Assembly: GCA_034211175.1 (NCBI GenBank)
Contig: JAXHUH010000218.1
Location: forward strand, 1 to 64,000
DNA length: 64,000 nt
Reading direction: 5' to 3'
From: JAXHUH01 sp034211175
Lineage (GTDB): Bacteria > Actinomycetota > Acidimicrobiia > Acidimicrobiales > CAIXPF01
The notes under the pieces are model-generated. The model saw only the letters and a list, made by a program, of their open reading frames with translations, made no database searches and was not told where the DNA came from. Numbering within the stretch: position 1 is the first letter of the stretch; each line of letters begins with the position of its first letter. Made by a program: the position numbers and the translations under genes. Shown here piece by piece: positions 8,564 through 17,117 of the stretch.

Positions 8564-9219
8564 GCCGCGCTCCGCAACGACCGTTCGAGTGAGCGGGGCA
8601 GCCGGCGGGCGAGCAGGCCGGCATCGACCGCCCGGGCGATGCTGGCGTCCTGGGGCACCTCGGCGACGACGGGGGCCTCGACCACGGCCTCGACGTCGGC
8701 GGCGCGCAGCGAACGGCCGTCCTCGGTGACGAGCACGACCCCCGATGGCCGGATCGGCGCCGCGGCCACGCGACGCAGCGCCAGGTAGCACGGTCGGGTG
8801 ACGAGGAGCGAGTGGGTGGCGCCGGCGGCCAGGCAGCGGGCCAGTTCGTGGTCGGCGTCGCCGTTGGCCGCGAGCAGCCCGGCGTCGACGACCACCGGCC
8901 GCGGCTGGCCGGTCAGGGCGTCGAGGAGCTCGTCGGCCCGGGAGGCGTCGAGCGGGCCGTCGCCCCGGGGGAGCACGGCGAGGCCCGAACCGGCGGGCTG
9001 CTCGAGGCGGGACAGCGCGGCGGCGCCCTGCGCGCCCGCGGTCCAACCGGCGAGGCCCGGGCCCTCGGGCTCGGCCACACCGAGTACCGCGGGAGCGTCC
9101 CCGTCGCAGTCGACCAGGAGCGCACCGGTCGCGGAGCCCCGGGCGAGAGAGAGGGCCAGCCCGGCGGCGACCACGGATGCACCGGAGCCGCCCTTGACCG
9201 ACCAGCAGGCGAAAAACAT
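8560..9219 (-). CDS. TadZ/CpaE-like MinD/ParA-fold protein
   Basis: First gene of the Tad operon, 219 residues. The P-loop region reads SVKGGSGASVVAAGLAL: the signature Lys and the glycines are kept, but the GK[ST] lysine is replaced by Ala. Atypical Walker A motifs are known in CpaE/TadZ proteins, which localise the pilus machinery at the pole. The switch-like LLVDCDGDAP and the VVVDAG strand are present. No receiver domain precedes the ATPase fold, unlike Caulobacter CpaE. The ATG has AAGGGG seven bases upstream, and that site lies inside a predicted hairpin (see the leader feature). Confidence 0.78.
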   Translation of the reverse strand: MFFACWSVKGGSGASVVAAGLALSLARGSATGALLVDCDGDAPAVLGVAEPEGPGLAGWTAGAQGAAALSRLEQPAGSGLAVLPRGDGPLDASRADELLDALTGQPRPVVVDAGLLAANGDADHELARCLAAGATHSLLVTRPCYLALRRVAAAPIRPSGVVLVTEDGRSLRAADVEAVVEAPVVAEVPQDASIARAVDAGLLARRLPRSLERSLRSAA

Positions 9220-9224
9220 GAGAT

Positions 9225-9273
9225 CCCCTTGCGCGCGCAGAACGCAGACAAGGGGAAGAGGAAGCAGAACCTA
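9225..9273 (-). promoter_or_regulatory. Tad operon promoter and leader with sequestered ribosome site
   Basis: A TAGGTT -10-like box on the minus strand (9268-9273) would place the transcript start near 9260. The resulting leader holds a 7-bp inverted repeat, CCCCTTG / CAAGGGG (9249-9255 with 9225-9231), with a 17-base loop. Its 3' arm is the tadZ Shine-Dalgarno sequence, so the fold would block ribosome binding. That an RNA switch works here is inference. Confidence 0.45.
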
Positions 9274-9334
9274 GCCGACCGCGGGGACGACGACAAGCCG
9301 CCCCCACGATCGCGTCGGTCAGGTCACGGGGTGG

Positions 9335-9409
9335 TCACTCACCGCGCAGCTTGCGGGCTGCGACCGCCGCCAGGGCGATCGCGACGACCACGGACATCAG
9401 CTTCTTCAT
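9335..9409 (-). CDS. 24-residue membrane peptide
   Basis: The predicted peptide MKKLMSVVVAIALAAVAARK plus four residues is a positively charged start followed by one hydrophobic helix. It resembles the very short single-pass peptides of the DLW-39 kind found in actinobacteria, but lacks the DLW tail, so I give no family. TACACT lies eight bases before the ATG on the minus strand, the leaderless spacing used elsewhere in this window, which is the main support that it is expressed. Confidence 0.45.
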   Translation of the reverse strand: MKKLMSVVVAIALAAVAARKLRGE

Positions 9410-9734
9410 GTCGGGCGAGTGTAACCCCGGTACCCCCAGGTCCCGTCCCTGCCCGTCCACCGTTCCGGGAAGCGGCGACCGACGCGCGGCGCGGGGTTCG
9501 GCACCGAACGGGTGCGACGGGTCGCCGCTCGGTAGCCCCAATTGTTCACATCGCTCCGTTTGGCCTGGTCAGGACGTTGTCGACCCGAGATGACGGGGTC
9601 TGCATCTGTGCAGGCGGCTCATCGGGCTCGGAGGATGAGAGCGGAACCGGACACGCACGCCCGATGAGCCGTCATCGGTGGTCCTCGGGGGTGCCCGTGA
9701 ACGATCAGGGCTAGGGTCGCGCCGTCGGTGCGAT
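9410..9734. other. Intergenic region upstream of selC
   Basis: No convincing gene is seen in these 325 bases. The right end holds TAGGGT (9712-9717), a plausible -10 box for the selenocysteine tRNA starting 17 bases later. The left end holds the TACACT box of the small membrane peptide. The middle is slightly less GC-rich than the surroundings and contains no repeat that I can see. Confidence 0.5.
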
Positions 9735-9830
9735 GGAGGTGTCCGAGCACCTGGTGGGCTCCGCCGCCTTCAACGCGGTCGGGAGGGGCGATCCCCCTCC
9801 GGCGGGTTCGATTCCCGTCCACCTCCGCCA
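9735..9830 (+). tRNA. selC: tRNA-Sec (anticodon UCA)
   Basis: This 96-base tRNA decodes UGA as selenocysteine. The anticodon loop CTTCAAC centres on TCA (9770-9772), on a stem GCCGC/GCGGT. The acceptor arm is GGAGGTG paired with CACCTCC, followed by discriminator G and an encoded CCA. The variable arm is long, a 7-bp stem GGAGGGG/CCCCTCC with a 5-base loop, as expected for tRNA-Sec. The acceptor plus T stems stack to 13 bp in total, the selenocysteine hallmark. They read best as 7+6 because the eighth acceptor position would be a U-C mismatch. selA and selB lie 16 kb to the right. Confidence 0.95.
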
Positions 9831-9896
9831 CCGACCAGGACCGTGCCCGGACGCCGGGAGTCAACCCCGGGGCCGAACGGGTCGACGACCAGGGTG

Positions 9897-10625
9897 ATGC
9901 GCCACGGCCCCTCCGCCCGCTGCCGGGCACGACGATCGACCCTCGTCATCCATGCCGTCTTCGCGGTCCTCGTGGCCGTCACCGCCACGGCCGTGGGTCC
10001 CCTGCGCGCCACCCCGGCACGGGCGGCCGACGGCCCGTCGGCGTCGACCGACGTGACGACGGGCGCCACCGTCTCCGGCGTGCCCGCCGCGTCGACCACC
10101 GCGGTGCCGACCTCGGGGGCACCGGGCGCCACGACACCGGCCACGACTGCGCCGGGGGCGACCACGACGATCGTGGCCAACCGCAGCGACGACGGGACCA
10201 CCGGGGACGGGTCCGCATGGGCGGAGGTCCGAGCCGACACACCCGCGTCCGGCGGCGCCGTCGCCGTGGAGGGCGGGGTCTTCGCCGCCGCGTCCACCGT
10301 CGAGATCTGGTTCCCGGCCACCGACCGGCGCCTGGCCACGACCACGGCCGATCTCGACGGTGAGATCGCGGTCACCGTCGCCCTCCCGTCGGTCAACCCC
10401 GGGACCTACGAGATCGAGCTCGTCGGCACGACCGGCGGCGGCGAGCTGCTGACGGTGACGACCGAGGTGGACGTGGCCGAGGCGAGCGTCGTGCGAGAAC
10501 CGGTCACCGGAGACGAGGCCCTCGGCGACTCCATCCCGTTCGCGCTGGTCTTCCTCGTCCTCGGCGGGCTGTTCCTCGCACGTTGGACCTCGAGTCGCGC
10601 CAGGCGGGAGGCCGGCCGGCGCTGA
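9897..10625 (+). CDS. Secreted, C-terminally membrane-anchored protein of unknown function
   Basis: I do not recognise a named family. The 242-residue product has a signal peptide (basic start, hydrophobic stretch, cleavage near AARAAD-like PARAADG), a Thr/Ala/Pro-rich linker, and a beta-rich domain. That domain (roughly residues 105-200) contains alternating hydrophobic strands such as TVEIWFPATDRRLATTT and GTYEIELVGT, like a bacterial Ig/transthyretin-like fold. One C-terminal membrane helix (FALVFLVLGGLFLARW) with a basic cytoplasmic tail follows. It probably sits on the outer face of the cell membrane. The ATG 67 bases after selC has a weak AGG site; an adjacent GTG would add one residue. 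Confidence 0.75.
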   Translation: MRHGPSARCRARRSTLVIHAVFAVLVAVTATAVGPLRATPARAADGPSASTDVTTGATVSGVPAASTTAVPTSGAPGATTPATTAPGATTTIVANRSDDGTTGDGSAWAEVRADTPASGGAVAVEGGVFAAASTVEIWFPATDRRLATTTADLDGEIAVTVALPSVNPGTYEIELVGTTGGGELLTVTTEVDVAEASVVREPVTGDEALGDSIPFALVFLVLGGLFLARWTSSRARREAGRR

Positions 10626-10712
10626 CCGGGCCCGGTGCCGCCCCGCCATCGCCCCGACCGCCGTCATCTGGACGACCGCCGTCATCCCGACGACCGCATG
10701 GGCCCGGACGCG

Positions 10713-10742
10713 ACGAAGCCCGGGGCGAACCCCGGGCTTCGT
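10713..10742. terminator. Bidirectional terminator hairpin
   Basis: A perfect 13-bp stem (acgaagcccgggg / ccccgggcttcgt) with a CGAA tetraloop lies between the convergent secreted-protein gene and sigma-factor gene. Its position and symmetry fit termination in both directions. Confidence 0.85.
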
Positions 10743-10770
10743 GCTCGATCGTTGTTCGACCGGCGGCGGC

Positions 10771-11709
<939 letters not shown>

Positions 11710-11821
11710 CGTGCACCCTCTCTCGACGCTGTCTCATCTCGCACGGGCCCCGAACGCCGACGGCGGCAGTCCCTCGAACTGCCGCTTCCGCCGGCGCCCT
11801 CGCACAGGGCACCGTCCTTAC

Positions 11822-11847
11822 CTACATGTGTGCTACAGGTTACCTGT
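11822..11847 (-). promoter_or_regulatory. Operator-like palindrome upstream of the sigma factor
   Basis: A 13-bp palindrome, ACAGGT-T-ACCTGT (11835-11847), overlaps a pair of CTACA direct repeats 11 bases apart (11822 and 11833). It abuts a TTGACC sequence on the minus strand that could be the -35 element. The stretch is clearly AT-richer than its surroundings. The binding protein is unknown; autoregulation is one possibility. Confidence 0.4.
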
Positions 11848-11966
11848 GCGGTCAAGAGGCCCAACCTCCCAACCACCTCCGCACGACCCCTGTGAGAACG
11901 GTGTTCTATCACTCGGATCGCGGACGGGACCGAGTCGGACGACCGCGGAAGACCGAAACGCTCGGC

Positions 11967-12602
11967 TCACGGATCGCCCGGGCCCGCCCCGGTGGCGGCG
12001 GCCCTGCGCAACGTTGCGAGGTTAGCCACGTCGGTCCAGTCGTTTGCCGCCTTCGTCGCGAAACCCTCGATCTCCCGGTGACGGGCGTGGGCCCGATCGA
12101 GGGCTGCGTCGTCGTCCAGCAGGCCCTGCAGGAGCATCTCCCCGGTGGCCCAGTCGTCGCGGAGATCCTCGATCACCAACCGTGACCAGCGTCGGAGCGG
12201 CCCGGCGGCCGCCACCGGCACGGAGGCGACCAGCGAGCGGTAGGCGATGAGGAGCCGGGGCAGCACGACCCGATGCGTCCCGACCAGCCGCTCCACCGAG
12301 CCCGTCGCGCCGGCCGTCAGCGCGTCGCAGAGCGCGGCCCCGCCGGGCCCCGGGCTCGTCAACGTCTCGGCATCCTCACCCCAGAGGGTGGGCAGGTGCT
12401 CCAGCCAGAGGTCGGCATGCCACGCATGGTGGTACGACGTCCGGGCGAGAAACGCGCTGATCTCGGGTTCGTCGGTCCCGGGAACCCAGGAGCCGAGGAT
12501 CTCGAACAGTCGCAGCTCCATCCACCGGAGCCGGCCGAGGCGGGTCGAGGTCTCGACCAACCCGGCGGTGGCGGGCGCGGCGGACGGGGCGTCGTCGTGC
12601 AT
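11967..12602 (-). CDS. Conserved hypothetical, ferritin-like helical protein
   Basis: The 211-residue product is predicted to be mostly alpha-helical. It has His/Glu-containing stretches (RWMELRLFEILGSW, TSYHHAWHADLWLEHLP, LRRWSRLVIEDLRDDW) spaced like the helices of a four-helix ferritin-like bundle. I cannot confirm metal ligands, and the assignment rests on pattern only. The start ATG 12602 is chosen because TACGCT lies seven bases upstream on the minus strand, a leaderless arrangement. Just upstream is the terminator of the next gene, so it has its own promoter. Confidence 0.6.
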   Translation of the reverse strand: MHDDAPSAAPATAGLVETSTRLGRLRWMELRLFEILGSWVPGTDEPEISAFLARTSYHHAWHADLWLEHLPTLWGEDAETLTSPGPGGAALCDALTAGATGSVERLVGTHRVVLPRLLIAYRSLVASVPVAAAGPLRRWSRLVIEDLRDDWATGEMLLQGLLDDDAALDRAHARHREIEGFATKAANDWTDVANLATLRRAAATGAGPGDP

Positions 12603-12644
12603 CGGCGTGAGCGTAGCGAGGTGGCCACACCGCCCCGGAACGGC

Positions 12645-12675
12645 CACGGCCGGCCGCACGGGGCGGCCGGCCGTG
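12645..12675. terminator. Terminator hairpin after the secreted-protein gene
   Basis: A perfect 13-bp stem (cacggccggccgc / gcggccggccgtg) with loop ACGGG lies 91 bases downstream of the stop of the minus-strand secreted-protein gene. It also lies upstream of the promoter of the ferritin-like gene. It should separate the two transcription units. Confidence 0.75.
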
Positions 12676-12766
12676 CCGGGATCTCGACCGGGAGCGGGTC
12701 GTCGGCCGGGACGGACCCACCGCCGGGTCGGCCCGCCGTCTCGCCGGCGGGACCCGGCACCCGGCG

Positions 12767-13417
12767 TCAGCCGTCGCGACCGAACCAGCCGCCGCGGGGG
12801 CCGCCGCGTCCGGGGCCGAAGCCGCGGCCGAACGGGCCCTCGTACTCGCCGGCGACGATGGCCTCGGCCCGCTCGGCCACCTCGGCCTCCTTCTCGGCTG
12901 CTTCCTCCGCCGTCAGGCGCCCGTCCTCGACGAGGTCGTCGATGCGCTCGCCGGCCGCGGTCACGATGGCGTCGACGACGGCCGCGGCGTCGACACCGGC
13001 GGCCTCGGCGAGCTCCGCCAGGGTCTGGCCGTCCCGGAGCGCGTCGCCGAGCTCGTCAGGCTCCATCCCGAGGACCTCGGCGACCGCGTCGGCCGCGAGG
13101 AACGGGCCGTGGGGACCGAACCGGCCGCCGCGGGCCGGGCGGGCCTCCTCGAGGGCGTCGGCGACCGCGTCGGCCTGCGTCGCGGTCAGCGTGCCGTCGG
13201 CCACCAGCCCCTCGAGCACGTCGTCCACCCAGGACGGGGGCGAGGTGACGTCGTCCTCGGCGTCGGCGGTCGTCGACGTCGTGTCCTCGACCGTCGTGGT
13301 GGTCACCTCGTCGTCGGACTGGGCGCCGGCGAGCGTCGGCACACCGGCGGCCACCGCCGCCGCGGCGCCGCCGACCAGCACGGACGCCATCGCCGTTGAT
13401 GCGATCAGGCGCTTCAT
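12767..13417 (-). CDS. Secreted protein with helical repeats and Gly/Phe/Arg-rich tail
   Basis: The 216-residue product has a clear signal peptide (MKRLIASTAMASVLVGGAAA, cleavage near LAGAQS). A Thr/Glu/Asp-rich linker follows, then two stretches resembling small helical repeats (SWVDDVLEGLVADGTLTATQ and ERIDDLVEDGRLTAEEAAEK). Between them is a LAELAEAAGVDAAAVVDAI segment. The end is GPFGRGFGPGRGGPRGGWFG. The paired hydrophobic-acidic repeats look like those in some secreted actinobacterial proteins, for which I know no function. AGGAGG upstream of ATG 13417 fixes the start over a longer reading. Confidence 0.75.
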   Translation of the reverse strand: MKRLIASTAMASVLVGGAAAAVAAGVPTLAGAQSDDEVTTTTVEDTTSTTADAEDDVTSPPSWVDDVLEGLVADGTLTATQADAVADALEEARPARGGRFGPHGPFLAADAVAEVLGMEPDELGDALRDGQTLAELAEAAGVDAAAVVDAIVTAAGERIDDLVEDGRLTAEEAAEKEAEVAERAEAIVAGEYEGPFGRGFGPGRGGPRGGWFGRDG

Positions 13418-13596
13418 CGGATCGTCTCCTCCTGGGGACCACGTCGGAACGGGACCCACGATGCGGAGGAGTTGTTAGGAGCCCGTGAAGGCGAGGTCAT
13501 GATCCGTCGCGTAAAGATCCGCGAAAAGCCGCCCCGAGACGCGACGACGGCGAGGGCCGAAGCCCCCGCCGTCGATGTGATCGCATGTCTGAGCCA

Positions 13597-13643
13597 GAGC
13601 TGAACGCAGCTCGACCGGCGAAGCCGGCGAGCGAGTATCAGCC
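13597..13643. repeat. 47-base intergenic repeat, single copy (locus A)
   Basis: One copy of the repeat family seen in tandem at 35.7-36.1 kb. It carries hairpin 1 (GAGCTG-AACG-CAGCTC) and hairpin 2 (CCGGC-GAA-GCCGG). The right end overlaps the glnII stop codon (13638-13640), so the repeat supplies the end of that gene. It lies between two minus-strand genes. Confidence 0.85.
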
Positions 13644-14663
13644 GAGGCCGGCCTTGGCCTCCGCGGCGCAGACCGTCTCGGTCATGAGACGGGCAACGGT
13701 GTACGGGTCCATGTTGGCGTTCGGGCGACGGTCCTCGATGTAGCCCTTGCCCTCGACCTTGACCTGCCACGGGATGCGGACCGAGGCGCCACGGTCGGAG
13801 ACGCCGTAGCGGAACTCCGAGAAGTGGGCGGTCTCGTGGAGGCCGGTGAGGCGCTCCTCGTAGCCGACGCCGTAACCGGCCAGGTGCTCCTCGGGCTTGC
13901 CGGGGGCGCCGAGGGCCTCGCAGGCCCCGAGGATGGCCTCGTAGTTCTCGCGCATGGCCTTGGTCGAGTAGTTGGTGTGGGCGCCGGCGCCGTTCCAGTC
14001 GCCCTTGATGGGCTTGGCGACGATCGAGGCGTCCACGCCGAAGTCCTCGGCGATGCGGAACAGGAGGTAGCGGGCCATCCACATCTGGTCGCCGACCTCG
14101 AGCGGGCCGACCGGGCCGATCTGGAACTCCCACTGGCCGAGCATGACCTCGGCGTTGGTGCCGGAGATGGCGAGCCCGGCCTCCATGCACGCCGTGGTGT
14201 GGGCCTCGACGATGTCACGGCCGGCGATCTCGGTGGCGCCGACGCCGCAGTAGTACGGGCCCTGCGGACCGGGGAAGCCGCCGTTCTCGGGCCAACCGAG
14301 GGGGCGACCCTCCTGGAAGAACGTGTACTCCTGCTCGATGCCGAACAGGGACTCGTGGGACGCGTACTGCTCGGCGATCGCGGCGAGCGGGGCCCGGGTG
14401 TTGGTCGCGTGCGGCTCCATCGACTCGGGAAGGAGGCACTCGGCCAGCACGAGGCGGTCGTCGCCGCCGCGGAGCGGGTCCGGGCAGTCGAACACCGGCC
14501 GGAGGACGACGTCCGAGTTGCTGCCGGGCGCCTGGTTGGTGCTCGAACCGTCGAAGCCCCAGATGGGGAGATCGGCCCCATCGGGAAGGATCTTGGTCTT
14601 CGAGCGCATCAGGGGGGTCGGCTCGGTTCCATCGATCCAGATGTACTCGGCTCTGTAAACCAC
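13638..14663 (-). CDS. glnII: Glutamine synthetase, type II
   Basis: This enzyme makes glutamine from glutamate, ammonia and ATP. At 341 residues it is the size of the eukaryote-like GSII of streptomycetes and rhizobia. Recognisable motifs are IWGFDGSSTNQA, the metal site in FGIEQEYTFF, GAGAHTNYSTKAMR and SVRIPWQVKVEGKGYIEDRRPNANMDPY. I chose GTG 14663, preceded by GGGAGAAG, because the longer in-frame N-terminus (39 more residues) has no similarity to the family. The gene is divergent from glnA2-glnR, and its stop codon lies inside a copy of the 47-base repeat. Confidence 0.93.
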   Translation of the reverse strand: MVYRAEYIWIDGTEPTPLMRSKTKILPDGADLPIWGFDGSSTNQAPGSNSDVVLRPVFDCPDPLRGGDDRLVLAECLLPESMEPHATNTRAPLAAIAEQYASHESLFGIEQEYTFFQEGRPLGWPENGGFPGPQGPYYCGVGATEIAGRDIVEAHTTACMEAGLAISGTNAEVMLGQWEFQIGPVGPLEVGDQMWMARYLLFRIAEDFGVDASIVAKPIKGDWNGAGAHTNYSTKAMRENYEAILGACEALGAPGKPEEHLAGYGVGYEERLTGLHETAHFSEFRYGVSDRGASVRIPWQVKVEGKGYIEDRRPNANMDPYTVARLMTETVCAAEAKAGLG

Positions 14664-14820
14664 GCTTGTCGCTTCTCCCTCTCCGACCCGCGGGGTCGTG
14701 TGCGAATTCGGGGACTGGACCTGCTGTCGAACCAGCGGTCGGGAGCGTACCGCTCGCGTCCGCTGGCGATTCCGACGCATGACGGTTCCAGCCCCCAGTT
14801 TCCGCGCTATTGCCCCTATG

Positions 14821-14836
14821 TGAACGCTTGATGAAC
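14821..14836. promoter_or_regulatory. Possible GlnR half-sites between glnII and glnA2
   Basis: In the 301-base gap between the divergent synthetase genes, TGAAC is repeated with a 6-base spacer (TGAAC-GCTTGA-TGAAC). That is the same 11-base spacing as the two half-sites of known actinobacterial GlnR boxes (GTnAC-n6-GAAAC). The match to the consensus is only partial. The rest of the gap holds the two ribosome sites and no gene. Confidence 0.3.
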
Positions 14837-14964
14837 CGCCCCCGGATGTCGACGCCGGAGGGGGATCCCGACTGGCGGGACCGGCGCCGAGCGTGTTCCA
14901 TCTTCGCAGCCGGGACCGCGCGCACGGCAGCGCCGGGCACCGGCAGAAGCCATTCGGAGGGTCG

Positions 14965-16293
14965 ATGAACCGCCAACAGGACTACGTGCTCCGCAGCGTG
15001 GAGGAACGGGGCGTGCGCCTCGTCTGGTTGTGGTTCACGGACGTGACCGGCCAGCTCAAGTCGGTCGCCATCAGCCCCGCCGAGCTGGAGACGGCGTTCG
15101 AGGAGGGCATGCACTTCGACGGCTCGTCCATCGAGGGCTTCAGCCGGATCCAGGAGAGCGACGTCCTCGCCCGACCGGACGCCAGCACGTTCGAGGTCCT
15201 GCCGTGGACGGTCGGGCGCGACACCGCCGCCCGGGTCATGTGCGACATCGAGAACGTCGACGGGACGCCGTTCGCCGGCGACTCACGCCAGGTGCTCAAG
15301 CGCAACCTGGATCGGGCCCGTGAGCTGGGCTACTCGTTCATGGTCGCCCCGGAGATGGAGTTCTTCTACTTCGCCGACGGCGACCCGACGACCGGTCCCC
15401 GCCCGCTCGACACCGGCTCCTACTTCGACCTGACGACCCGCGACGTGTCCACCAACCTGCGGCGCGAGACCATCTCGATGCTCGAGCAGATGGGCATCGC
15501 GGTCGAGTACAGCTTCCACGAGGACAGCCCGAGCCAGCACGAGATCGACCTGCGCTACACCAACGCGCTGGAGATGGCCGACAACGTCGTGACCTTCCGG
15601 CTCCTGGTGAAGGAGCTGGCGCTCGAGCGGGGGGTGCACGCCAGCTTCATGCCCCAGCCGATGGCCGGTGTGCAGGGCTCGGGCATGCACACCCACATGT
15701 CGCTGTTCCGCGACGGCGAGAACGTGTTCCACTCCGCCGACTCGTCGCTGTCGGGCGTCGCCGAGGGCTTCATCGCCGGGCTGCTCCGCCACGCCCGCGA
15801 GATCACCGCCATCACGAACCAGCTGGTCAACTCGTACAAGCGGCTGGTGATGGGCTCGGAGGCCCCGGCGTTCGTCTCGTGGGCCCACAACAACCGCTCC
15901 GCCCTGATCCGGGTGCCGGTCACCAAGCCGAACAAGACGACGTCGACCCGGATCGAGTACCGGGCGCCGGACCCGGCGTGCAACCCCTACCTCGCCTTCT
16001 CGGTGATGCTGGCCGCCGGCATGAAGGGCATCCAGGAGGGCTACGAGCTGCCGTCGGAGACCTCGGCCAACATCTGGGGCATGTCCGAGGACGAGCGGGA
16101 GAAGGCGGGGCTGTCGGCCCTGCCCGCGACGCTGTCGGAGGCGCTCGACGAGATGGAGCGCTCGGAGCTGGTCGCCGAGGCGCTGGGCGACCACATCTTC
16201 GAGTGGTTCCTCCGCAACAAGCGCGCCGAGTACAGCGAGTACCGGACCCAGATCTTCCCGTGGGAGCTCCAGCGCTACTTCCCGAACTGGTAG
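14965..16293 (+). CDS. Glutamine synthetase type I, GlnA2-like
   Basis: The 442-residue protein aligns over its length with actinobacterial GlnA2-type enzymes (about 446 residues). Visible motifs are VRLVWLWFTDVTGQLKS, HFDGSSIEGFSRI, MVAPEMEFFYF, GSGMHTHMSL and SWAHNNRSALIRVP. It would catalyse ATP-dependent glutamine synthesis, though some GlnA2 relatives act on other gamma-glutamyl acceptors such as polyamines. ATG 14965 follows GGAGGG at good distance; an upstream in-frame ATG adds 24 unrelated residues. The GlnR-like regulator starts 28 bases after the stop, so they are likely cotranscribed. Confidence 0.92.
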   Translation: MNRQQDYVLRSVEERGVRLVWLWFTDVTGQLKSVAISPAELETAFEEGMHFDGSSIEGFSRIQESDVLARPDASTFEVLPWTVGRDTAARVMCDIENVDGTPFAGDSRQVLKRNLDRARELGYSFMVAPEMEFFYFADGDPTTGPRPLDTGSYFDLTTRDVSTNLRRETISMLEQMGIAVEYSFHEDSPSQHEIDLRYTNALEMADNVVTFRLLVKELALERGVHASFMPQPMAGVQGSGMHTHMSLFRDGENVFHSADSSLSGVAEGFIAGLLRHAREITAITNQLVNSYKRLVMGSEAPAFVSWAHNNRSALIRVPVTKPNKTTSTRIEYRAPDPACNPYLAFSVMLAAGMKGIQEGYELPSETSANIWGMSEDEREKAGLSALPATLSEALDEMERSELVAEALGDHIFEWFLRNKRAEYSEYRTQIFPWELQRYFPNW

Positions 16294-16321
16294 GCCCGCC
16301 CCCAACCGAGCCAGGACGATC

Positions 16322-17002
16322 ATGGAACCCTTGATGCTCTACCCGGACCCGGCACCGCCGGAGCTGGCCCAGGCCCTCGACCTGGCCGGCTACCCGTGGA
16401 AGGCCGTGACCGACGAGTCGAACGCGACCCGCACCGAGCCCGACGACGGCTGGGCCGGGGCCATCATCGTCGCCGACCGCTCCCCCGAGGGCGCGTTCGC
16501 GCTGGCGCGCTCGCTGCGACGCCGGGACATGCCGCTGTCGCCCCTGCTGCTGCTGATCAGCGGCACCCAGCTCGACGACCTGGAGCTGCGCGACGACCTC
16601 TTCGACGACTTCGCGCTCACGCCGTTCCACCCCCGCGAGCTCGAGGCCCGGCTCAAGCACCTGTTCTGGAAGACGGGCCGGGGCACCCGTCCGGAGCTGG
16701 TGGAGTACGGCGAGCTCGTGCTGAACCTGGAGACCTACCAGGCCGCGGTCTCGGGGCGACCGCTCGACCTCACCTACATGGAGTACGAGCTGCTGAAGTT
16801 CCTGGCGTCGCACCCGGGCAAGGTGTTCACCCGCGAGCAGCTGCTGTCGCGGGTCTGGGGCTACGAGTACTACGGCGGCGCCCGCACGGTCGACGTCCAC
16901 GTCCGGCGTCTGCGGGCCAAGCTCGGCGAGGAGCACTCCGGGCTGATCCAGACCGTTCGCTCCGTCGGCTACCGATTCGGCCAGTCCCGCTGGACGAGCT
17001 GA
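16322..17002 (+). CDS. glnR: GlnR-like orphan OmpR-family regulator
   Basis: This 226-residue protein has a degenerate receiver-like N-terminus and an OmpR-type winged helix. The C-terminal half has PLDLTYMEYELLKFLASHPG, VFTREQLLSRVWGYEYYGG and ARTVDVHVRRLRAKLG, close to mycobacterial and Streptomyces GlnR. GlnR is the global regulator of nitrogen assimilation genes in these bacteria and works without a dedicated kinase. Its position right after glnA2 and opposite glnII agrees with that role. An in-frame ATG four codons in (MLYPDP) is an alternative start. Confidence 0.85.
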   Translation: MEPLMLYPDPAPPELAQALDLAGYPWKAVTDESNATRTEPDDGWAGAIIVADRSPEGAFALARSLRRRDMPLSPLLLLISGTQLDDLELRDDLFDDFALTPFHPRELEARLKHLFWKTGRGTRPELVEYGELVLNLETYQAAVSGRPLDLTYMEYELLKFLASHPGKVFTREQLLSRVWGYEYYGGARTVDVHVRRLRAKLGEEHSGLIQTVRSVGYRFGQSRWTS

Positions 17003-17004
17003 CC

Positions 17005-17019
17005 CGCCCCCGCGGGGCG
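17005..17019. terminator. Short hairpin after glnR
   Basis: CGCCCC-CGC-GGGGCG begins three bases after the glnR stop codon. A second 6-bp hairpin, CGGGCC-GATG-GGCCCG, follows at 17033-17048. Together they could end the glnA2-glnR transcript; neither has a T-tract. Confidence 0.4.
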
Positions 17020-17117
17020 CCGTGGGTGTGCCCGGGCCGATGGGCCCGCCCGGAAGTCGGACGCCGTCGAGCCGATAACCTTGACGCCCTCATGGAAGAC
17101 CGAACGCCACGCTGAGC

